Of a DNA stretch of 64,000 bases, positions 45,982 through 52,716 are shown piece by piece. Source of the DNA: Bacteroidales bacterium (GTDB lineage: Bacteria > Bacteroidota > Bacteroidia > Bacteroidales > Muribaculaceae). The DNA lies in NCBI GenBank assembly GCA_910575615.1, contig CAJTEX010000013.1, forward strand, positions 34,590-98,589. The letters run 5' to 3'. The first letter of the stretch is position 1, and the number at the start of each line of letters is the position of its first letter. The notes beneath the pieces were generated by a model. It had not been told where the DNA came from and searched no databases. It saw only the letters and a program-made list of their open reading frames with translations. The position numbers and the translations under genes are program-made.

Positions 45982-47565
45982 TTAATAGTCAAAATCACCA
46001 TATACAGTGTCGTTTGAGTCGATAGTGGTTACAATCTCTGTAGATGCAGTTTTATATTGGGAATAATACTGACTCAAATAGTATATCATCGCATAATCAA
46101 AACAGTCTGAGAAGTGCCCCCATCGTTCAACGCGCTCACCATTATCATTCAATACTTTCTTCTTTTCCTTGGTGCCATCCGGGTTCTTTTTCTGATATAC
46201 GAAGTCCTCAATCAGTCTATGACAACGTGCATCAATATAAACCTTCCAGCCTTTGAAATTTTGTAACAGTTCATTGATAAACTCCAATCGAGTAATCATT
46301 GCCGGCTGCTTGCTCAATAGCTGAATCTTTGGCTTCAGTACGGCGTTTGTCATATTCTTATTGGCGATTGTGAAGTTATTGACTCCCTCTTCAGTTTGAG
46401 TAGAGCGAGACAATCCAGCAGGGTCTCCAGTCAATAATACACCACCAATATGACCGTCCGCTACAAGCTGAGAGGCAATCCAGCGAGTGAATGAAGGAGT
46501 GTTGTTTCTCTTATCTTTGGGATAGCCGACATATTCAGGAAAGACACACACAATCTTATTGTCGTAATCAATCTGGATAGGAAGGCAACTCATATATGGA
46601 TTGACATTGAAGTCAAAACTGAGGATGAGAGGCTTCATCGGATTGTAAGATTGTTCCCTAAGATTATGCACAAGATGCGTGTCGCCATCAAAATTCCAAT
46701 ATGCTGCCATTTTGTTACTGGTGGTAAATAGCCAGTTACCATAGAGCAGACGGTCTCGGTCAGCTTTATTACGAAGTTTGCTCAACTTATTGTAGTAGAT
46801 AGCTCGGAATTGCTCATTAGGATTGTCGAAAAGACTGAATGGAATATAGCGATAACCAGACTGAAGTTCCACCGGATCTCCATCATCTGTCATTACAAAG
46901 GTAGAGCGCACCCATGTCAAACAAGGATTTGTTGACATAAACAATTTACCCACAATAAAGGTCTCTGCTATCTTATAACGAATACGGGAAGCCAATACCT
47001 CCACAGCCTTCTCAGAGACCTCAGAAACCTCATCTATGAAGCCTCCAGTGATTTCCAAAGAACCAAGGGAGTTGAAATCAGGGTCTTGAGGGCTTGGAGT
47101 CAAGTCCATTGCTATGATTTCAGAACCATTCCAAAACGTAATTACATAAGTCACGTTATTGACGTGGTAATGAATATCTTTCTTTAATCCCCATGAATTA
47201 AGTACATCATTCAGTGTTTTCCAAGTGGTTTCCAGAAGAGTCTTACGGACCTTACGAGCAACCACCATGCGAATACCGGGGAATTGAATACAACTACATA
47301 CAAGCCAACAGCAGCCGATGTAAGACTTACCACCACCGGCAGAACCGCCACCCAAGACTTGTTCAGGAATGTCTGTATTGCCACATTGCACACATGTAGC
47401 TCTATAAACCTGATGTCCTTTGCTGTCAAATCCATTTGGCCGCATAGCGAGCTTACCCCCACACTTATCACAATGGTTAGGTTGCAGGGCGTTCCAAAGC
47501 TCATATTGTCTTGCGGAAGGTTTGAATGTTATTTTGAGACCTCTTGGTCGTTCTAATCTTGCCAT
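45982..47565 (-). CDS. Phage terminase large subunit
   Basis: 527 residues. Walker A GGGSAGGGKSYIG (residues 72-83) and Walker B ITGGFIDEVSE define the packaging ATPase; MSTNP is the coupling motif. The C-terminal nuclease has ILSFDFNVNPY and LTGDPAG. Before the ATPase there is a four-cysteine ribbon (CDKC at 32-35, CVQC at 58-61), an unusual insertion. The enzyme pumps DNA into the prohead. The small subunit is not adjacent but 2.3 kb upstream, beyond the lysis genes. A hairpin terminator lies just before this gene. Confidence 0.92.
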   Translation of the reverse strand: MARLERPRGLKITFKPSARQYELWNALQPNHCDKCGGKLAMRPNGFDSKGHQVYRATCVQCGNTDIPEQVLGGGSAGGGKSYIGCCWLVCSCIQFPGIRMVVARKVRKTLLETTWKTLNDVLNSWGLKKDIHYHVNNVTYVITFWNGSEIIAMDLTPSPQDPDFNSLGSLEITGGFIDEVSEVSEKAVEVLASRIRYKIAETFIVGKLFMSTNPCLTWVRSTFVMTDDGDPVELQSGYRYIPFSLFDNPNEQFRAIYYNKLSKLRNKADRDRLLYGNWLFTTSNKMAAYWNFDGDTHLVHNLREQSYNPMKPLILSFDFNVNPYMSCLPIQIDYDNKIVCVFPEYVGYPKDKRNNTPSFTRWIASQLVADGHIGGVLLTGDPAGLSRSTQTEEGVNNFTIANKNMTNAVLKPKIQLLSKQPAMITRLEFINELLQNFKGWKVYIDARCHRLIEDFVYQKKNPDGTKEKKKVLNDNGERVERWGHFSDCFDYAMIYYLSQYYSQYKTASTEIVTTIDSNDTVYGDFDY

Positions 47566-47604
47566 TATTAAGATACTTTTCTCAATAATAGTCCGATAAC
47601 TAAA

Positions 47605-47639
47605 AAGAGCTACGGTATAGTTACTACTCCATAGCTCTT
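47605..47639 (-). terminator. Terminator between lysis module and large terminase gene
   Basis: 11-bp stem read on the minus strand (AAGAGCTATGG pairing with CCGTAGCTCTT through one G-U), 13-base loop, then TTTTTA. The G-U pairing favours the minus-strand RNA. Confidence 0.65.
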
Positions 47640-47652
47640 AATAAATTTATTC

Positions 47653-48264
47653 TTAACAATTCGTATCGATTGCTGAAACATCATTACCACTGCTGGGAAC
47701 AATCTGTTTTGTTTTCTCCAAAGGGATATATTTTATAGGTACAGATTGCTTAGGTTCGCGTCTGCCGCATTTTTCAGGATCACATTGTTCATTGCCAAAT
47801 TCCCTACGACAGAACCATGTTTTGAAAAAATCACGTTCTCGCTCTAAATCCGCAATTCGTTTCGTATAAACAATCTCTTGCTGAGTCCTTGCCAACAAAT
47901 CTCGCTGTACGTCTCGCAGTCTATCTGTTTGCTTATCAAATCGTTCCTCCCAGTCTTTAATATCTTGCTGATGTCGATCTTCTTTGTCGGCATTCATCCT
48001 GAGCAATTCGTTTATGCGCTCATCCTTGAACTTAACATGCTCACGCTCGGCTTCAAGCTGTTCTTTCCAGATATTCCATTCATCGGCCTTGCTCTCAACC
48101 TTTGCCTTACTGACGTTTGCCTCTGCTAAAGCAGCTTCAGCTTCTTTAAGACGTTTATTTTGTTTACGGTATAACCATGCTCCAACACCGCCCAATGGGG
48201 TGATAATGCCAAGCATTGTACCAAGCATAGTCGTGATTTCTGTAATATCCATATTCATAATCAT
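47653..48264 (-). CDS. Phage membrane-anchored coiled-coil protein
   Basis: 203 residues. One membrane segment near the start (TTMLGTMLGIITPLGGVGAWLY), then a long charged coiled coil (residues 35-140: KEAEAALAEANVSKAK, ERINELLRMNADKEDRH). The end is Cys-containing: FKTWFCRREFGNEQCDPEKCGRREP. Similar proteins occur in lysis regions of Bacteroides phages, but I cannot name a family. It lies last in the lysis group and may be a holin accessory or spanin-like protein; inference only. Confidence 0.7.
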   Translation of the reverse strand: MIMNMDITEITTMLGTMLGIITPLGGVGAWLYRKQNKRLKEAEAALAEANVSKAKVESKADEWNIWKEQLEAEREHVKFKDERINELLRMNADKEDRHQQDIKDWEERFDKQTDRLRDVQRDLLARTQQEIVYTKRIADLERERDFFKTWFCRREFGNEQCDPEKCGRREPKQSVPIKYIPLEKTKQIVPSSGNDVSAIDTNC

Positions 48265-48276
48265 TAAAACCGATGC

Positions 48277-48381
48277 TTAGTTCTTTTTAGATTGACATTT
48301 AATATTCTGCAATTTATTAACTGCATTTTGGCCAATCTTCTTTAAGTTATCAGGAGTGATTGGCTTGTTATTTTTTTTCAT
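48277..48381 (-). CDS. Small basic protein of the lysis region, 34 residues
   Basis: ATG at 48381 overlaps the stop of the upstream gene as ATGA (48378-48381), a classic sign of coupled translation. The product, MKKNNKPITPDNLKKI followed by GQNAVNKLQNIKCQSKKN, is hydrophilic and basic with one Cys. It fills an otherwise empty 113-base gap. No family is recognised. Confidence 0.6.
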   Translation of the reverse strand: MKKNNKPITPDNLKKIGQNAVNKLQNIKCQSKKN

Positions 48382-48977
48382 TTCTCGATGATGTCTATAG
48401 TTTGAAGGCTGACAATCTCAGCTTTTGGATTGTGATTGATTACTTTAATACCTTTTTGTTCTTTCCATTTGATTAATCCGAATAGCCAAGAATGTTTTTT
48501 CTGAACACTGAGTATGGTTAAACTGTCCCGAACTTCATAATCAATAATGGTCTTTTTATCCGGCAATACCTCAACATCTATATCCACAAAATCATCTTCT
48601 AACTTCGCTTTGATTCCACCGAAAGAATCAATTACTGCAATCACGGTATCAATACTATGAATTGTGCTTGAAACTTCCGTTACATTGCTAATGTCCTTCG
48701 GCTTTACCTTAGAAGCTGCCAATAAATTGTTATACTTAGCCTTAAGATTATTCTGAGTCATATTCAGGCTCTTGACTTCTGCCTGATATAAGGCAATAGA
48801 ATCATTCAGTTGAATCTTGGTATATTTGATTTCCTGATTCAAGTCACTGATAGTTGCCTCCAATGTATTGGCCTTGTGCTGATATTTTGCAACCTGACTA
48901 TATGTTTGCCAAAGAAAAAAGCAAAGAATCCCAATAACCAGATATGGGTTATATTTATTTAAGATTATTTTCCACAT
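48378..48977 (-). CDS. Spanin-like phage membrane protein
   Basis: 199 residues. An N-terminal membrane anchor (YLVIGILCFFLWQTYSQVA) is followed by a coiled coil (ANTLEATISDLNQEIKYTK, NMTQNNLKAKYNNLLAAS) and a beta-rich end (VDIDVEVLPDKKTIIDYEV). Topology and place next to the amidase match inner-membrane spanin/Rz-type proteins, which help break the outer membrane at lysis. No lipoprotein partner is seen. Family name not certain. Confidence 0.65.
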   Translation of the reverse strand: MWKIILNKYNPYLVIGILCFFLWQTYSQVAKYQHKANTLEATISDLNQEIKYTKIQLNDSIALYQAEVKSLNMTQNNLKAKYNNLLAASKVKPKDISNVTEVSSTIHSIDTVIAVIDSFGGIKAKLEDDFVDIDVEVLPDKKTIIDYEVRDSLTILSVQKKHSWLFGLIKWKEQKGIKVINHNPKAEIVSLQTIDIIEK

Positions 48978-48988
48978 AAGTTTATAGA

Positions 48989-49618
48989 TTAGAGGTTTGA
49001 ATACTCTTTCTTGACCTCAAAACAAGGACAAGCCTTATTTGCAAACTCCTTATGTCCGTGAATGGTGGCATTAGGATATAGCTTCTTCAAATCCTTCAGG
49101 AGTTTGAGAAGTGCCTTTTTCTGCTCGGCAGTGCGAGTATCTTTAGGTTTTGTACTACCTACCTCTCGACCACCTATATAGCAAATGCCGATACTGATGG
49201 TATTGTGGTTAGTGCAGTGGGCGCCGGCAATGTCGATGTCACGCCCCAGATGAATAGAACCGTCACGATAAATCACATAGTGATAGCCTACATCTGAGAA
49301 GTTACGAGCCTTATGCCATGCCCGAATGTCTGCTACAGTAAAGTCTTTCCCCTCTGGGGTGTCAGAGCAATGGATAATGATCTCTTTAATATTGCGCTTG
49401 CTCTTAGCGATTGAAGAGACTCCTTTGGCCTCGTCTGCTTCGATGACAGCCCATGTCTTAGTACCAACAATGCCGTCAGCGGTCAATCCATGATTTTTCT
49501 GGAACTCTTTAACCGCCTCTTCAGTCAAAGGTCCAAAAATACCATCGGCCATCAAATGAAGATAAGTCTGCAAGTGCTTAACTTCTTGGCCTCTGCTTCC
49601 TTTTTTTATAGTTTTCAT
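48989..49618 (-). CDS. Phage endolysin: N-acetylmuramoyl-L-alanine amidase with N-terminal peptidoglycan-binding domain
   Basis: 209 residues. Residues 1-65 are a PG_binding_1 domain (GSRGQEVKHLQTYL, ADGIFGPLTEEAVKEFQ, DGIVGTKTW). Residues 75-205 are amidase_2, with zinc ligands in IIIHCSD, AGAHCTNHN and HGHKEF followed by KACPCF. It cleaves the amide bond between MurNAc and the stem peptide. There is no signal peptide, so a holin or other release route is needed. Neighbours are membrane-anchored lysis candidates. Confidence 0.93.
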   Translation of the reverse strand: MKTIKKGSRGQEVKHLQTYLHLMADGIFGPLTEEAVKEFQKNHGLTADGIVGTKTWAVIEADEAKGVSSIAKSKRNIKEIIIHCSDTPEGKDFTVADIRAWHKARNFSDVGYHYVIYRDGSIHLGRDIDIAGAHCTNHNTISIGICYIGGREVGSTKPKDTRTAEQKKALLKLLKDLKKLYPNATIHGHKEFANKACPCFEVKKEYSNL

Positions 49619-49619
49619 C

Positions 49620-49886
49620 TTATAATATTGTTGATTTTAATATACTTAGAGTTCTCATTTTGTTGATGGTGTCAGGTCCTTCAATCGAGCTAATAGGGAT
49701 ATAATAATTTCTAATTCGTCTCATCACCTTAACATCAACATAAGCTCCGGTTAAGTTGCCCCCAGTAAATAAAATCCGTGTGACTACGCCAGTCCTATTT
49801 GTTAAAAGGCTATTTCCATTCTGCTCCAACTTTTTGGAATAACGAATTGTAATCTGATCCCCGACTTTTAACTCATTCATATACAA
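49620..49886 (-). CDS. Hypothetical phage protein, 88 residues
   Basis: Unrecognised. The start MYMNELKVGDQITIRYSKKLE and TGVVTRILFTG look like a small SH3-like beta barrel. A second ATG two codons in is also possible. It sits one base from the amidase gene and 17 bases from the small terminase gene, clearly in the same operon. Confidence 0.6.
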   Translation of the reverse strand: MYMNELKVGDQITIRYSKKLEQNGNSLLTNRTGVVTRILFTGGNLTGAYVDVKVMRRIRNYYIPISSIEGPDTINKMRTLSILKSTIL

Positions 49887-49903
49887 TGAAATTAGATTAA
49901 AAA

Positions 49904-50437
49904 TTATTCAATCACTTTATCAATTCCATTGTCCTTATTGACTTCCGGCACAATCAAGTTGAATGTAATACCATCGCCGTCTGCACCTTCCAGCATAACC
50001 TTATGTGCAATATCTTCCTTGATACCATACATATCGGTCAATTTGCTGATAGCGTTAACAGCGACAGAGCGTAGAGCAGCCGGAGATTGAGTGTTGCCCC
50101 AGCGATCAACCACCATCAGAGTAGAACACTCATCAGCAATTTTCAATAGGGTTTCAGTCAATCTGGGGCGTAGTGTTGTTGCGTCAACTAATGTTTCGCT
50201 TCTTAACTGGTCTATGCGATCCCGAATATCATCGCGTGTTATAAGCTGCCGAACGGCAATGGCGACTTCAACCTCATTTTTTGTATGCTCTTCAACCCCA
50301 TCTTTAGAGGGATCAAACAGCGCCCCTGTATTCCCGTTGAATACAAGGTCAAAGGTTTTGCGCGCATTGCCGTTATATGGTGAAGGCCCGCAGGCATATA
50401 CCAGGCAGAACTTCTCTTCTTGGTCTGTGAGCTTCAT
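49904..50437 (-). CDS. Phage terminase small subunit
   Basis: 177 residues. It starts MKLTDQEEKFCLVYACG, like Terminase_2-type small subunits (LTxxQxxFCxxY), followed by NARKTFDLVF and a helix-rich middle (ITRDDIRDRIDQLRSETLV, LRPRLTETLLKIADEC) and NAISKLTDMYGI. It recognises phage DNA for packaging. A 19-bp hairpin ends exactly at its ATG. The large subunit is downstream of the lysis genes. Confidence 0.75.
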   Translation of the reverse strand: MKLTDQEEKFCLVYACGPSPYNGNARKTFDLVFNGNTGALFDPSKDGVEEHTKNEVEVAIAVRQLITRDDIRDRIDQLRSETLVDATTLRPRLTETLLKIADECSTLMVVDRWGNTQSPAALRSVAVNAISKLTDMYGIKEDIAHKVMLEGADGDGITFNLIVPEVNKDNGIDKVIE

Positions 50438-50484
50438 TTTCTATTGTCTATAAAAATTATTGTTCTTTTATAGATAATAGAAAA
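50437..50484 (-). promoter_or_regulatory. 19-bp hairpin ending at the small terminase start codon
   Basis: Arms at 50484-50466 and 50455-50437 (minus strand TTTTCTATTATCTATAAAA and its near complement, one G-U) enclose a 10-base loop. The last base of the stem is the A of the ATG. There is no T run after it, so it is not a standard terminator; it could control translation or RNA processing, or be a protein site on DNA. Confidence 0.6.
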
Positions 50485-50507
50485 CTTGCTCATCTAAACT
50501 CAATATC

Positions 50508-51026
50508 TCATTTCTCTGATGAATTACTACGCAGATTTTGGTTCATAATTTGGTGTCGGAACAACTTTACAATCCCTTGCAGACATTGCTCAATTCGCTC
50601 CATCGTATTCAATTCAGTCATATTAAAATTGAACTGAAGTGCATATCCACCGATATATGCAAGCACTTTCCCGGTTTTCTCATCACTTATCTGACAGATG
50701 TCTAAATCCTCTCTTTCCCGGAACATCATCACTCCAGTTGTAATTGAATCAAGATAGGCTTCAGGCATACCATTTTCATCAATCAGCTGAATGGGTGTTG
50801 GATGATTTACACGCTTCATCTGAACGACCTGATTATGATTGACATTGACGGTATCGGACTTTACATCTATCTTTTTTTCGCTCTCAAACTTGGGCTGGAA
50901 AGTAGTCTTGTCAGACTTTGACTGCACAACATCTTTATGCACATTGGCATTTACAGCTTGTGCAACTGCATCACTGGCCGGTTTCATCGTTCCAGTGGCT
51001 TTATCAAATTTGAACTCTGTTTTCAT
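50508..51026 (-). CDS. Hypothetical phage protein, 172 residues
   Basis: Not recognised. The first 75 residues are Lys/Asp/Val-rich and probably disordered (FKFDKATGTMKPASDAVAQ). The rest looks globular (PIQLIDENGMPEAYLDSITT, VLAYIGGYALQFNFNMTELN) and ends in a helical basic stretch. It starts two bases after the exonuclease gene ends. Function unknown. Confidence 0.6.
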   Translation of the reverse strand: MKTEFKFDKATGTMKPASDAVAQAVNANVHKDVVQSKSDKTTFQPKFESEKKIDVKSDTVNVNHNQVVQMKRVNHPTPIQLIDENGMPEAYLDSITTGVMMFREREDLDICQISDEKTGKVLAYIGGYALQFNFNMTELNTMERIEQCLQGIVKLFRHQIMNQNLRSNSSEK

Positions 51027-51028
51027 AA

Positions 51029-51814
51029 TTATATCTTGAAATGATCCCTAAGTTTCTCTCGTTTTTCAGCAGTTAGACCTCCGACTTCAGTACCACCACC
51101 AGCAGACTGTGAGCGCATCCTTGCAGTGAGCACTCTTACGATTTCTCTGGTAGCAGTCACATCAGCGTCTGCATCGTGAGCGTCATCCAGATCAATGCCC
51201 AGACGCTCTGCCATAGCCTCCAGTTTCCAAGTAGTGATACTCTTGTCATTATCAAAAGTGAGCTGAGAAAGGAGGATTGTGTCAAGTTGAGTGGGCTGGA
51301 AGTTACCCCAGAAATCCTTGGCTCCCCGGACAAGTTTGATAAATCTTGCCCAGACTCCAGTATAGAGCATAATCTGCTGCATAAATCCATTATCAAATAA
51401 CGGATTCTGACCGATCATAAAGGGCTTGTTTGAAGCCACCACTGGGAAGGTATTTCTTTCAATGAAGTCGCAGATCTCATTACATACATCTTCCAAAGGT
51501 TTGCCTTGCTTATAAAGCAAATCCATAGTGATTCCACTTATATCCAAAGCTGTGGAACCATACTCCATCAGCTCTTCCTCTTCTTCTGCATCGTACTTAT
51601 TTTTAAGCACTTTTCTTTTGGGCTTGCCGATGTCTGCTTTCTTACTGTAAGGATAGATATAAGAATTATACCTATCTATCACTTCAAAGGTATCGAGACG
51701 AACTGCATGAAGTGATATTTGAGTCGCGGCACTTCTGGTACAGTCAAGACCGCCGGTTTCAAAGTCATAGAATATTCCAACAATGATATTGCCTTTTTCA
51801 ACTGGTGCTGCCAT
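51029..51814 (-). CDS. DEDD 3'-5' exonuclease (DnaQ/epsilon-like)
   Basis: 261 residues. Exo I motif FYDFETGGLD at residues 14-23, an Exo II-like region (VASNKPFMIGQNPLFDNGF) and Exo III HDADADVTATREI near residue 225. The C-terminal tail is Gly/Lys-rich. It probably proofreads for the phage polymerase III alpha subunit encoded just upstream, since that protein has no exonuclease domain. There is a short insertion with KADIGKPKRKVLKNKYD after Exo I. Confidence 0.85.
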   Translation of the reverse strand: MAAPVEKGNIIVGIFYDFETGGLDCTRSAATQISLHAVRLDTFEVIDRYNSYIYPYSKKADIGKPKRKVLKNKYDAEEEEELMEYGSTALDISGITMDLLYKQGKPLEDVCNEICDFIERNTFPVVASNKPFMIGQNPLFDNGFMQQIMLYTGVWARFIKLVRGAKDFWGNFQPTQLDTILLSQLTFDNDKSITTWKLEAMAERLGIDLDDAHDADADVTATREIVRVLTARMRSQSAGGGTEVGGLTAEKREKLRDHFKI

Positions 51815-51815
51815 C

Positions 51816-52715
51816 TTATTTGTTTTTAATTTCTTCGTAAATACGTTCTATTTCCTTAAATAGCTCTGCCTTTTTGCCATTGTTGACAATCACATAATCA
51901 TAATCCTCATCATTGAGGTTACGGCGCTCATCTCGACGGAGCCGGGTCTCATCAATCCCAGATTTACGGCGCAGAGCCTTATCTCGCTTAATCAGCACAG
52001 TATGGATATCGTAAACTTCTCCGAAGTCATTTCGCAGATTTTCCAGCCCCTTTTCATCAATCACATAAACAGTGCATGGGCCAAAGACTTGCCATTTGGT
52101 AGCATAATAATAATATCCACCAAAATGAGCATAAGCAATCAACTCCGTTTTGTCTGGAACGATGTCAATGAAATGATGATCACGCCCCTCCACTTCCGTA
52201 GGTCTGGGAGGTCTGGTTGTAAAGGAGCAAATCACATTTGCCTCTTTATGGTACTTCAGGTGTAACGAGGCCAAGGTCTTACCACAGCCAGAGCCACCTA
52301 CAATACACATGATTTTTAATTTTTCCATATCTGTTTGTGGATTTAAGTATTGTTCTATTCGATAGTTAAGAATCTCCTTCATCAGCATTTTGAGTCTGGT
52401 AGGTGTGACCCGGCCACGCTTTCTACTGCCTTTAGATGAGATCTGCAAATTACGTTTTATCATATTGACTTGTACTTGCTGGGGATCTCGCCAATGATAC
52501 CACGCAATCGCATCGCCATTTTCATCAAAGAGATTGGGCATGATAAAATTCTCAATCTTATCATGGTATATGGTGAGGTCACGAGCCTTGGCAATGGCAG
52601 CCTGAATACGGTACCAGCCTCTATAACTGGTACCGGCACATTCAAGCCTGAATTTGCGAAGCTGCTCTTGAACCTGACCGTCCAACTCTTCGCGTATGTC
52701 AATTAAAAAAGACAT
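51816..52715 (-). CDS. Guanylate-kinase-like protein with extra N-terminal domain
   Basis: 299 residues. Residues 130-299 resemble guanylate kinases: P-loop CIVGGSGCGKTLAS, FTTRPPRPTEVEGRDHHF, YAHFGGYYYYATKWQV and the lid-like KRDKALRRKSG. The N-terminal 125 residues (VQEQLRKFRLECAGTSYRGWYRI ... NYRIEQYL) match nothing I know. It may phosphorylate GMP or dGMP for phage DNA synthesis, or be a derived ATPase. It lies between the polymerase and exonuclease genes. Confidence 0.75.
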   Translation of the reverse strand: MSFLIDIREELDGQVQEQLRKFRLECAGTSYRGWYRIQAAIAKARDLTIYHDKIENFIMPNLFDENGDAIAWYHWRDPQQVQVNMIKRNLQISSKGSRKRGRVTPTRLKMLMKEILNYRIEQYLNPQTDMEKLKIMCIVGGSGCGKTLASLHLKYHKEANVICSFTTRPPRPTEVEGRDHHFIDIVPDKTELIAYAHFGGYYYYATKWQVFGPCTVYVIDEKGLENLRNDFGEVYDIHTVLIKRDKALRRKSGIDETRLRRDERRNLNDEDYDYVIVNNGKKAELFKEIERIYEEIKNK

Positions 52716-52716
52716 A

